64,000 nt of DNA from Thermobacillus sp. ZCTH02-B1 (GTDB lineage: Bacteria; Bacillota; Bacilli; Paenibacillales; Paenibacillaceae): the NCBI RefSeq assembly GCF_002159085.1, contig NZ_LZRU01000043.1, positions 62,001 to 126,000 on the forward strand, given 5' to 3'. Shown here piece by piece: positions 8,658-16,357 of the stretch (position 1 is the stretch's first letter; the number at the start of each line of letters is the position of its first letter). Under the pieces are notes generated by a model that did not search any database, had not been told where the DNA came from, and saw only the letters and a list, made by a program, of their open reading frames with translations. The translations under genes and the position numbers were made by a program.

Positions 8658-8721
8658 CTGCGGGCGATCTCCCGCAGGACGAAGCGGTGCGCAGCGGAGG
8701 CGGGTGCTTCATCCCGCCTCC
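8658..8721. terminator. Two hairpins between convergent genes
   Basis: CTGCGGG(N6)CCCGCAG at 8658-8677 and GGAGGCGGG(N8)CCCGCCTCC at 8696-8721 form perfect stems of 7 and 9 bp. Neither is followed by a T run, so they are probable but weak terminators between the oxidoreductase (plus) and the GNAT gene (minus). Confidence 0.4.
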
Positions 8722-8771
8722 GCGACCGGCGGCGAAGCGCCGAAGCGGATCGAAGGACGGATGCCGCCGCG

Positions 8772-9274
8772 TCAGGCGGTCAATTTTCTCCCCAGCAGGA
8801 CACAGGGCTGATCCGGTCCAAACGGGTCATACGGTTCATGAATGACTTGCCAGCCGGTGCGCTCAACCAAACGGCGCGCCGGCTTGTTGTCTGGCCGGGT
8901 GGCGAGGATGGCCGTCTTCGCGTCCGTCTCGTCGAGCAGCCGCGCCAGCAGGGCCGTGCCGTATCCCCGGCGGCGCATGGCCTCCCGGACGGCGAGTTCG
9001 GGGATTTCGAAGCGGTCCGTCATCCATACGTCATAGGTTCGGGCATCGGGGAATCCCCTGGTCAGTTCATTTGAAAGATTGCCCCGGAGCGGAGCGATAG
9101 CCGTATGCGAACCCGACGAGGCCACCCCGTCCACGATCCGGTAACCGTTATAGCCTCCATGGGACGCATGGCGCCGGAACCGCTCGAGAGCCGTCTCATC
9201 CCGCCGGCCCAGACGGCGTTGAAAAAATCGGCAATCCGCGGCAGATGCCGTTCCTCGATGCGAATCCAATCCAT
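8772..9274 (-). pseudogene. GNAT N-acetyltransferase, frameshifted
   Basis: The coding sequence starts at ATG 9274 with GGGAGG upstream and reads MDWIRIEERHLPRIADFFNA, then loses frame near 9200-9206. The remainder continues in another frame (DETALERFRRHASHGGYN) to the stop at 8772. The second part carries the acetyl-CoA-binding region (RRRGYGTALLARLLDE) and the C-terminal NKPARRLVERTGWQ of the GNAT fold. Restoring one base in the GGCGGG stretch would give a single protein of about 167 residues. It is either a fresh pseudogene or a sequencing error; the substrate is unknown. Confidence 0.6.
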
Positions 9275-9313
9275 CCCGGAGCCTCCCTCAAGAGCGGAAA
9301 ATTCCATTGCTTG

Positions 9314-9346
9314 TTGAAGCGCCAGTCGCGGAAGAAAGCGCTTCAA
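9314..9346. promoter_or_regulatory. Inverted repeat upstream of the rhamnose operon, with a cre-like core
   Basis: TTGAAGCGC (9314-9322) and GCGCTTCAA (9338-9346) form a perfect 9-bp dyad with a 15-bp spacer. The right arm overlaps AGAAAGCGCTTCAA, which resembles a catabolite-responsive element. An A-rich stretch with TATAAA at 9471-9476 lies closer to the gene and probably holds the -10. Which regulator binds is not shown by the sequence. Confidence 0.4.
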
Positions 9347-9518
9347 TCGCGTCGGGCGCCCGGCCGGCGGAATCCGGCATCCCCCAATACATCACCGACA
9401 CATTCCAACAAAATCCCACAGAAAATGGCGACCAAAAATCAAGCTATACAAAGAAAAACAAAAATGATAGTATAAAATCACAAACAAACGGATATCCGTT
9501 TCGGAGGGAATGGCAACG

Positions 9519-11588
9519 ATGGTGCAAAATCTGTGGGATCCGTCCGAGGCGTCACGGCTCATGGGCGGGCTCGACGAACTCGTCTACCGGTCGAACCTGC
9601 TCGGCCGCGACCGGCGCGTCTGCAACTGGGGAGGCGGCAACACGTCCGCGAAGATGATCGTGAAGGACTTCCGCGGCCGCGACATCGAGGTCATGTACGT
9701 CAAGGGGAGCGGCTCCGACCTGGCCACGATGAAGGCGCAGCATTTCACCGGCCTGCGCCTGGACGATATCCGTCCGCTGTTCGAACGGGACGACATGACC
9801 GACGAGGAGATGGTTGCGTACCTCGCGCACTGCATGATCGACGCGAAGCATCCGCGCGCTTCGATCGAGACGCTGCTGCACGCGTTCCTGCCGTTCAAGC
9901 ATGTCGACCATACGCATCCGGACGCGATCATCAGCATCTGCTGCGCGGACAACGGGCGCGAGATCGCGAAGGAGATATTCGGCGACCGGTTCGTCTGGGT
10001 GCCGTACATCCGCCCGGGCTTCCGGCTGTCGAAAATGATCGCCGAAGGCGTGCTCGCGAATCCGAAGGCGGAGCTCGTGCTGATGGAAAAGCACGGCCTC
10101 GTCACGTGGGGAGACACGTCGGAGGCGTGCTACGCGCAGACGATCCGCATCATCAACGAAGCGGAGGCCTATATCGAGGCGCGCGTCAACGATGCGAAGC
10201 TGTTCGGCGGGCTGAAGCACGCGCCGCTCCCGCCGGAGACACGCCGGAGGATCGCCGCGGCGGTGATGCCGGCCGTGCGCGGCGCGGTGAGCGGCGACAG
10301 GAAGATGATCCTCTCGTTCGACGATTCGGACGACGTGCTTGCGTTCGTCGGCGGCGCGGATGCGCCGGAGCTGTCCCGGGTCGGCGCCGCCTGCCCGGAC
10401 CATCTCGTCCACACGAAGCGGGTGCCGCTCTTCGTCGACTGGACGCCCGACGCGGACGACGTCGAAGGGCTCAAGAAGAAGCTGGTCGACGGCATCGCCG
10501 CCTACAGGGAACAGTACACGGCCTATTTCGAGCGCAACCGGAACGCGGGCGACGTCATGTTCGAACCCGTTCCGCGCGTCATCCTGATTCCGGGAGTCGG
10601 CATGCTGAGCACCGGGAAGAACAAGGCGATGGCGAACGTCAGCGGCGCGCTCTACCACCGCGCGATCGCGGTCATGCGGGGCGCGACGGCGCTCGGCCGT
10701 TTCGTGTCGCTCAACGAGAACGAGTCGTACAACGTCGAATATTGGCCGCTCGAGCTCTACAAGCTGACGCTCGCGCCGCCGGAGGCGGAGTTCTCCCGCC
10801 AGGTCGCGTTCATCACGGGCGGCGCCGGCGGCATCGGCAGCGAGACGGCGCGGCGGCTCGCGGAGGAAGGCGCGCATGTCGTGATCGCCGACCTCAACCT
10901 CGAAGGCGCGCGGAAAGTGGCCGACGAGATCAACGCGAAGTACGGCGAAGGCCGGGCGCTGGCCGTGAAGATGGACGTCACGAAGGAGGAGGAGGTGAAG
11001 GCCGCCTACGCGGAAGCCGCGCTCCATTACGGCGGCGTCGACATCCTCGTGAACAACGCGGGGCTCGCCACCTCCAGCCCGTTCGAGGAGACGTCCCTCG
11101 ACGAATGGAATTTGAACATGAGCGTGCTCGGCACCGGCTATTTCCTCGTCGCGCGCGAGGCGTTCCGGATGATGAAGGAACAGAACACGGGCGGCAGCAT
11201 GATCTTCGTCGGGTCGAAGAACTCCGTCTACGCGGGCAAGAACGCGACGGCCTACAGCGCGGCCAAGGCGCTCGAAGTCCATCTCGCCCGCTGCATCGCC
11301 GCCGAGGGGGGACCGCTCGGCATCCGCGTGAACAGCGTGCTGCCGGACGCGGTGCTGCAGGGCTCGCAGATTTGGAACAGCGCATGGCGGAACGAGCGGG
11401 CGGCCGCCTACGGCATCGAGCCCGACCAGCTCGAGGAATATTACCGCAAGCGCACGACGCTGCTCGTAAACGTATTCCCGCGCGACATCGCCGAAGCGAT
11501 CGCGTTCTTCGCCTCGTCGAAGGCGTCGAAGACGACGGGCTGCATGCTGACCGTCGACGGCGGCGTGCCGGCGGCGTTCACCCGATGA
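9519..11588 (+). CDS. rhaEW: Bifunctional rhamnulose-1-phosphate aldolase / lactaldehyde dehydrogenase
   Basis: A fusion protein of 689 residues. The N-terminal half (to about residue 420) is a class II aldolase of the AraD/FucA type with KGSGSDLATMK and the zinc-site region HVDHTHPDAI. The C-terminal half (from about 425) is a short-chain dehydrogenase with TGGAGGIG, VNNAGLA and the catalytic YSAAK. It splits rhamnulose 1-phosphate into dihydroxyacetone phosphate and L-lactaldehyde and oxidises the latter to lactate, as for B. subtilis RhaEW (YuxG). I chose ATG 9519 because the GGAGGG at 9503-9508 is only two bases from the alternative ATG 9510. First gene of the rha-lut operon. Confidence 0.93.
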   Translation: MVQNLWDPSEASRLMGGLDELVYRSNLLGRDRRVCNWGGGNTSAKMIVKDFRGRDIEVMYVKGSGSDLATMKAQHFTGLRLDDIRPLFERDDMTDEEMVAYLAHCMIDAKHPRASIETLLHAFLPFKHVDHTHPDAIISICCADNGREIAKEIFGDRFVWVPYIRPGFRLSKMIAEGVLANPKAELVLMEKHGLVTWGDTSEACYAQTIRIINEAEAYIEARVNDAKLFGGLKHAPLPPETRRRIAAAVMPAVRGAVSGDRKMILSFDDSDDVLAFVGGADAPELSRVGAACPDHLVHTKRVPLFVDWTPDADDVEGLKKKLVDGIAAYREQYTAYFERNRNAGDVMFEPVPRVILIPGVGMLSTGKNKAMANVSGALYHRAIAVMRGATALGRFVSLNENESYNVEYWPLELYKLTLAPPEAEFSRQVAFITGGAGGIGSETARRLAEEGAHVVIADLNLEGARKVADEINAKYGEGRALAVKMDVTKEEEVKAAYAEAALHYGGVDILVNNAGLATSSPFEETSLDEWNLNMSVLGTGYFLVAREAFRMMKEQNTGGSMIFVGSKNSVYAGKNATAYSAAKALEVHLARCIAAEGGPLGIRVNSVLPDAVLQGSQIWNSAWRNERAAAYGIEPDQLEEYYRKRTTLLVNVFPRDIAEAIAFFASSKASKTTGCMLTVDGGVPAAFTR

Positions 11589-11644
11589 CGGTCTCCGGCG
11601 CATCGGCCGGTCCGCCATAAACCAGTTTGAGGGAGGGCGCAGGC

Positions 11645-12016
11645 ATGTACAAAGGTTTCGGTCACACCCACTGGATCATTCCGGACGGCTACATTCCGGA
11701 GAAGAGCAGCGGCGAACTGGTCAGCCACGAATCGATCTGCGTGCTGAACGCGTCGTCCGAGGAGGCGCTGCTCCGATTTACGATCTATTTCGAGGACCGC
11801 GACCCGATCGAGGACATCCCGTACGTCGTGCCGGGCCGCCGGACGAAGCATATCCGGACGAGCGCGCTCGTCAAGGACGGGCAGCGGATTCCGGCCGGCG
11901 TTCCGTATGCGATCGAGGTCCGCAGCGACATTCCGGTCGTCGTGCAGTACAGCAGGTTGGACGCGACGCAGGCGGCGAATGCGCTGATGTCGGTCATGGC
12001 ATACCCGGTGAAATAA
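11645..12016 (+). CDS. ASRT-family protein (sensory rhodopsin transducer homologue)
   Basis: A small beta-rich cytoplasmic protein of 123 residues matching the family of the Anabaena sensory rhodopsin transducer. Recognisable pieces are [47 protein letters not shown] and [19 protein letters not shown]. No rhodopsin gene is in the window. Family members are small beta-sandwich proteins that have been proposed to bind carbohydrate or nucleic acid. Here the gene is the second of the rhamnose operon, between the aldolase and rhaA, with a GGGAGGG ribosome binding site. A role as sugar-responsive accessory or regulatory factor is my inference; no catalytic residues are evident. Confidence 0.85.
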   Translation: MYKGFGHTHWIIPDGYIPEKSSGELVSHESICVLNASSEEALLRFTIYFEDRDPIEDIPYVVPGRRTKHIRTSALVKDGQRIPAGVPYAIEVRSDIPVVVQYSRLDATQAANALMSVMAYPVK

Positions 12017-12029
12017 AGGAGGATCCGAA

Positions 12030-13292
12030 ATGGAACGGAGCATCGAGCAGGCCTATGAGGCGGCCAGGGAGCTCTACGCGGCGCACGGGATCGACACGGA
12101 CAGGGCGATCGGGCGCCTCGGATCGGTCAAGATTTCCCTGCACTGCTGGCAGGGGGATGACGTGCAGGGCTTCCTCTTCCGCGGCGGGGAGCTGGGCGGC
12201 GGCCTGGCGGTCACCGGCAACTACCCGGGCGCGGCGCGCACGGCGGACGAACTCCGCGCCGATCTCGACAAGGCGCTGTCGCTCATCCCCGGCAAGCACA
12301 AGGTGAACCTGCACGCGATCTACGCCGACACGAGCGAGAAGGTGGATCTGGACGGGCTCGAACCAAGGCATTTCGGAAGCTGGGTCGACTGGGCGAAGGA
12401 GCGGGGACTCGGGCTCGATTTCAATCCGACCTGCTTCTCCCATCCGAAGGCGGCCGACGGCTTCACGCTGAGCCATCCCGACCCTGCCATCCGCCGGTTC
12501 TGGATCGACCACTGCAAGGCGTCGCGCCGGATCGGCGCGTACTTCGGCGAGCAGCTCGGGCAGACGGCCGTCACGAACGTCTGGATTCCCGACGGGTACA
12601 AGGATATGCCGGCCGACCGGCTCGCCCCGCGCGTCCGGCTGATGGAAGCGCTGGACGAGGTGTTCGCGGAGCCGATCGATCCGCGGATCCATCTCGACGC
12701 GGTCGAGAGCAAGCTGTTCGGCATCGGCTCCGAAGCCTATGTCGTCGGATCGCACGAGTTCTACATGGGGTACGCCATCCGGAAGGGCGTGCTCCTCTGC
12801 CTCGACGCGGGCCACTTCCACCCGACCGAAAGCATCGCGGGGAAGCTGTCGGCGCTCTCGCTGTTCACGAACGGCCTGCTGCTCCACGTCAGCCGGCCGA
12901 TGCGCTGGGACAGCGACCACGTCGTGATCCTCGACGACGAGACGCAGGAGATCGCGCGCGAGCTCGTGCGCTGCGATCTGCTCGACCGGACGCACATCGG
13001 GCTCGATTTCTTTGACGCGAGCATCAACCGCGTCGCCGCCTGGGTCATCGGCGCGCGCAGCGTGCTGAAGGCGCTGCTCAAGGCGATGCTCGAGCCGGTG
13101 GACCGGCTGAAGCAGGCCGAACGCGAGGGCGACTACACGACGCGGCTCGCGCTGGCGGAGGAATTCAAGACGTACCCGTTCGGCGCGGTATGGGATTACT
13201 TCTGCCTGAAGACGGGCGTGCCCGTGCGTGAGGCGTGGCTCGGCGAAGTCCGCGCGTACGAGCGGGACGTGCTGGCGAAGCGCGAAGGCTGA
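12030..13292 (+). CDS. rhaA: L-rhamnose isomerase
   Basis: A cytoplasmic metal-dependent aldose-ketose isomerase of 420 residues converting L-rhamnose to L-rhamnulose. Family features are [16 protein letters not shown] at the N-terminus, [12 protein letters not shown], and the metal-binding region with [15 protein letters not shown] and [12 protein letters not shown], which supplies the Glu, Asp and His ligands. The length fits Bacillus-type RhaA. The ribosome binding site AAAGGAGG lies upstream of ATG 12030, 14 bases after the ASRT gene stop, so the genes are co-transcribed. Confidence 0.96.
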   Translation: MERSIEQAYEAARELYAAHGIDTDRAIGRLGSVKISLHCWQGDDVQGFLFRGGELGGGLAVTGNYPGAARTADELRADLDKALSLIPGKHKVNLHAIYADTSEKVDLDGLEPRHFGSWVDWAKERGLGLDFNPTCFSHPKAADGFTLSHPDPAIRRFWIDHCKASRRIGAYFGEQLGQTAVTNVWIPDGYKDMPADRLAPRVRLMEALDEVFAEPIDPRIHLDAVESKLFGIGSEAYVVGSHEFYMGYAIRKGVLLCLDAGHFHPTESIAGKLSALSLFTNGLLLHVSRPMRWDSDHVVILDDETQEIARELVRCDLLDRTHIGLDFFDASINRVAAWVIGARSVLKALLKAMLEPVDRLKQAEREGDYTTRLALAEEFKTYPFGAVWDYFCLKTGVPVREAWLGEVRAYERDVLAKREG

Positions 13293-13309
13293 CGGGAGGC
13301 GGATGCGGC

Positions 13310-14794
13310 ATGGCGGTGCTGGCGTTCGATCTCGGCGCCGGAAGCGGCCGGGCCCTGCTCGGACGGCTGACGGACAACCGGATCGAGGCGGAGGAGATCC
13401 ACCGCTTCCCAAACGATCCGGTCGCCGTGGGGGAACGGCTGCTCTGGGACATTCTCCGCCTGTATCACGAGATCAAGCAGGGGCTCCTGATCGCCGGACG
13501 GCGGGGCGGGGACATCCGGAGCATCGGGATCGATTCCTGGGCGGTCGATTACGGTCTGCTGGATGCAAACGGCGAGCTGATCGGCAACCCCTACCATTAC
13601 CGGGACAGCCGGACGGACGGCATGATGGAGCGGCTGCTGGCGAAGGTGCCGGCGGAGGAAGTGTTCGCGCGGACCGGCATCCAGTTTCTTCCCTTCAATA
13701 CGATCTACCAGCTGTACGCGATGAAGGAAGCGGATCATCCGGCGCTGCGAACGGCGAGGCGGTTCCTGATGATTCCCGATCTGATCCGGTATTTCCTGAC
13801 CGGCGAGGCGGCGAACGAGTTCTCGAACGCGACGACGACACAATTGTTCAATCCGTCGAAGGGCGACTGGGACGACCGGCTGCTCGGGGCGATCGGCATC
13901 CCGCGGGACTGGTTCGGTCCGGTGCTGATGCCCGGGTCGCCGGCGGGCGAGTTGCGCGCATCCGTCCGCGCGGAACTCGGGCTCGGCGCGGTGGGCGTCA
14001 CGGCCGTGGCCGAGCACGACACCGGGTCGGCGGTCGCGGCCGTTCCGGCGGCGGGGGACTCGTTCGCTTACCTGAGCTGCGGCACCTGGTCGCTGCTCGG
14101 CACCGAGGTGCCGGAGCCGGTCCTCACGGAGGAGGCCCGGAAGCTCAACTTCACGAACGAGGGCGGCGTGAACGGCACGTACCGGCTGCTGAAGAACATC
14201 ATGGGCCTCTGGATTCTCGAGGAGTGCCGGCGCGCCTGGAAACGGGAGGGACGGGACGCGTCCCATGACGGGCTGCTCGCCCGGGCGGAGGCGGCGCGTC
14301 CGTTCGCGGCGCTGATCGATCCCGACGACCCGTCGTTCCTTCCGCCCGGCGGCATGCCGGCGCGGGTGCGGGCCTACCTCGCCCGCACCGGGCAGCCCGG
14401 GCCGCCGGACGACGGCGCCATCGTCCGCTGCGTGCTCGAGAGCCTCGCGCTGAAATACCGCTTCGTGCTCGAACAGACCGAACGGCTGACCGGCCGGAAG
14501 TTCGACAAGCTGCACATGGTCGGCGGCGGCATTCGGAACCGGCTGCTCTGCCAATGGACCGCGAACGCGATCGGCCGTCCGGTCTGGGCGGGACCGGTCG
14601 AGGGGAGCGCGATCGGCAATCTTGCGGTACAATGGATCGCATCGGGAGATTTCGCGGACATCCGCGAGGCGCGGGCCGCGATCCGGGATTCCTTCCCCGT
14701 GGAGGTGTACGAGCCCGATCCGGCCGCGGCGGCCGCCTGGGAGGAGGCGTACGGCCGCGCCGTCGGGCTGTGGGGAAGCGGCGCCGCGGAATGA
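13310..14794 (+). CDS. rhaB: Rhamnulokinase
   Basis: A FGGY-family carbohydrate kinase of 494 residues that phosphorylates L-rhamnulose at the 1-position with ATP. It begins VLAFDLGAGSGRALLG (phosphate-1 motif). It contains IGIDSWAVDYGLLD, the adenosine-region AYLSCGTWSLLGTE, and MVGGGIRNRLLCQWTANA near the C-terminus. The start at ATG 13310 follows GGGAGG by about ten bases. It lies 17 bases after rhaA, and the next regulator gene begins close to its stop. Confidence 0.95.
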   Translation: MAVLAFDLGAGSGRALLGRLTDNRIEAEEIHRFPNDPVAVGERLLWDILRLYHEIKQGLLIAGRRGGDIRSIGIDSWAVDYGLLDANGELIGNPYHYRDSRTDGMMERLLAKVPAEEVFARTGIQFLPFNTIYQLYAMKEADHPALRTARRFLMIPDLIRYFLTGEAANEFSNATTTQLFNPSKGDWDDRLLGAIGIPRDWFGPVLMPGSPAGELRASVRAELGLGAVGVTAVAEHDTGSAVAAVPAAGDSFAYLSCGTWSLLGTEVPEPVLTEEARKLNFTNEGGVNGTYRLLKNIMGLWILEECRRAWKREGRDASHDGLLARAEAARPFAALIDPDDPSFLPPGGMPARVRAYLARTGQPGPPDDGAIVRCVLESLALKYRFVLEQTERLTGRKFDKLHMVGGGIRNRLLCQWTANAIGRPVWAGPVEGSAIGNLAVQWIASGDFADIREARAAIRDSFPVEVYEPDPAAAAAWEEAYGRAVGLWGSGAAE

Positions 14795-14820
14795 CGGACG
14801 CGATCGGGAAGGTGAACGAG

Positions 14821-15597
14821 ATGCTGGCTGCGGAACGGCAGGAATTGATCGTGCGGGTGGTGAACGAGCGCGGCAGCGCGCGCGTCTCCGAGCTGGCGGA
14901 ACTGTGCGGCGTGACGGAGGAGACGATCCGCCGGGATCTCGACCGGCTCGAGGAAGCGGGCCGGCTCAAGCGGTCGCACGGCGGCGCCGTCAGCCTGCTG
15001 CGGGATCCGGATGCGCCCGGCGCGCAGCAGGAGATCCCGTATTACGTGCGCGAGATCACCCGCGCGGAGGAGAAGCGGCGGATCGCGGCGGAAGCGGTGA
15101 AGCACATCCGGCCGGGTGACCGCATTCTGCTGGACGGCAGCTCGACGGCTTGGTACGTGGCGCGCATTTTGCCGGACATGCCGCTGACGGTGCTGACGAA
15201 TTCGGTGAAGGCGGCGGCGGAGCTCGGCGGCAAGGAACGGATCGAGGTGCTGACGACGGGCGGGCTCATGTCGCACCGCTCGCTGTCGTTCGTCGGACCG
15301 CTCGCCGAGCGGGCGCTGGACGACTTCCATGTGGACAAGGCGTTCCTGTCCTGCAAGGGGATTCATCCCGAACGGGGCATCAGCGAGTCGACCGGCCTGC
15401 AGGCGCAGATCAAGCGGAAGATGGCCGAAATCGCGGACCAAGTGTATCTGCTGGCCGACGCCAGCAAGTTCGGCGTGCAGGCGTTTGCGCGGGCGCTCGA
15501 TCTGGCCGCGGTGCGCACGATCATCACGGACCGCGGGCTCGACGAAGCGACGGCCGATGCGTACCGCGCGCTCGGCATCGAGGTCATTGCGGTATAG
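14821..15597 (+). CDS. rhaR: DeoR-family repressor of the rhamnose operon
   Basis: A protein of 258 residues with an N-terminal DeoR/GlpR winged helix (MLAAERQELIVRVVNERG, VTEETIRRDLDRLEEAGR, SHGGAV) and a C-terminal DeoRC sugar-phosphate sensor domain (ILLDGSSTAWYVARIL, LADASKFGV). Family members respond to phosphorylated sugars, so rhamnulose 1-phosphate or its products are likely ligands (inferred from context). I chose ATG 14821, with AAGGTG six bases upstream; an ATG at 14791 would overlap the rhaB stop. The end of the gene is duplicated in a 15-bp tandem repeat across the stop codon. Confidence 0.9.
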   Translation: MLAAERQELIVRVVNERGSARVSELAELCGVTEETIRRDLDRLEEAGRLKRSHGGAVSLLRDPDAPGAQQEIPYYVREITRAEEKRRIAAEAVKHIRPGDRILLDGSSTAWYVARILPDMPLTVLTNSVKAAAELGGKERIEVLTTGGLMSHRSLSFVGPLAERALDDFHVDKAFLSCKGIHPERGISESTGLQAQIKRKMAEIADQVYLLADASKFGVQAFARALDLAAVRTIITDRGLDEATADAYRALGIEVIAV

Positions 15598-15615
15598 CCT
15601 ATTGCGGTATGGCCT
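15586..15615 (+). repeat. 15-bp tandem duplication over the rhaR stop
   Basis: ATTGCGGTATAGCCT at 15586-15600 is followed directly by ATTGCGGTATGGCCT, differing at one base. The first copy carries the rhaR stop codon TAG and the second does not. The second copy forms part of the leader of lutA. Confidence 0.75.
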
Positions 15616-15628
15616 GGGGGTGCGCCGG

Positions 15629-16357
15629 TTGAAAATTTCCCTTTTTATTACATGCATCTGCGACGCGATGTTCCCGTCCGTCGGCGAGGCGATGGTCCGG
15701 CTGCTGGAGCGGCTGGGGGTGCGCGTCGATTTTCCGGAGGGACAGACGTGCTGCGGCCAGCCGGCGTTCAATTCGGGCTACTGGGCCGACGCCCGCGCCG
15801 CGGCGCGCACCTTGCTGGACGCGTTCGACGACAGCGACTTCGTCGTCGCGCCGTCCGGTTCGTGCGTCTGCATGATCCGCCATTACCGGGAGCTGTTCCG
15901 GGACGATCCGGAACGGCTGGAGCAGGCGGAGCGCCTTCGGGAGAAGACGTACGAGTTCTCGCAATTTCTCGTCCGGGTGCTCGGCGTGCGGGATCTCGGC
16001 GCCTTTTTTCCGCACAGGGTGACGTACCATCCGTCCTGCCACGGCAGCCGGCTGCTCGGCATCGGGGACGAGCCGCTCGAGCTGCTCTCGGCGGTGCGGG
16101 GTCTCGAGTTCGTGCCGCTGCCGATGGCCGAGGATTGCTGCGGCTTCGGCGGCACGTTCGCCGTGAAGATGGCGAACATCTCCGGCGCGATGACGGACGA
16201 GAAGGCGGAGCACGTGCTGGAGACGGAGGCCGAGGTGCTCACCGGGCTCGACATGGGCTGCCTGATGAACATCGGGGGCCGTCTCCGCCGGAAGGGCGCG
16301 AACATCCGCGTCATGCATCTGGCGGAGCTGCTCGCCGAGGGGGTGGAGCGCGCATGA
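15629..16357 (+). CDS. lutA: L-lactate utilisation iron-sulfur protein LutA
   Basis: A subunit of 242 residues of the LutABC L-lactate oxidation complex (YkgE family). It has two CCG-type cysteine domains: SLFITCICDAM with TCCGQPAFNSGY in the first half, and YHPSCHGSRLLG with EDCCGFGGTFAVK in the second. These motifs bind iron-sulfur or cofactor in heterodisulfide-reductase-like proteins. The TTG start at 15629 has GGGGGTG seven bases upstream. Its stop overlaps the start of the lutBC fusion (ATGA). Within the rhamnose operon it would oxidise the lactate made from lactaldehyde. Confidence 0.92.
   Translation: MKISLFITCICDAMFPSVGEAMVRLLERLGVRVDFPEGQTCCGQPAFNSGYWADARAAARTLLDAFDDSDFVVAPSGSCVCMIRHYRELFRDDPERLEQAERLREKTYEFSQFLVRVLGVRDLGAFFPHRVTYHPSCHGSRLLGIGDEPLELLSAVRGLEFVPLPMAEDCCGFGGTFAVKMANISGAMTDEKAEHVLETEAEVLTGLDMGCLMNIGGRLRRKGANIRVMHLAELLAEGVERA

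Noticed and set aside
9552..11618. Long minus-strand frame of 688 codons opposite rhaEW
   Set aside because: It is a shadow caused by high GC and codon bias. The plus strand gives a complete aldolase-dehydrogenase with motifs, while the minus translation is Arg/Asp/Val-rich without domains.
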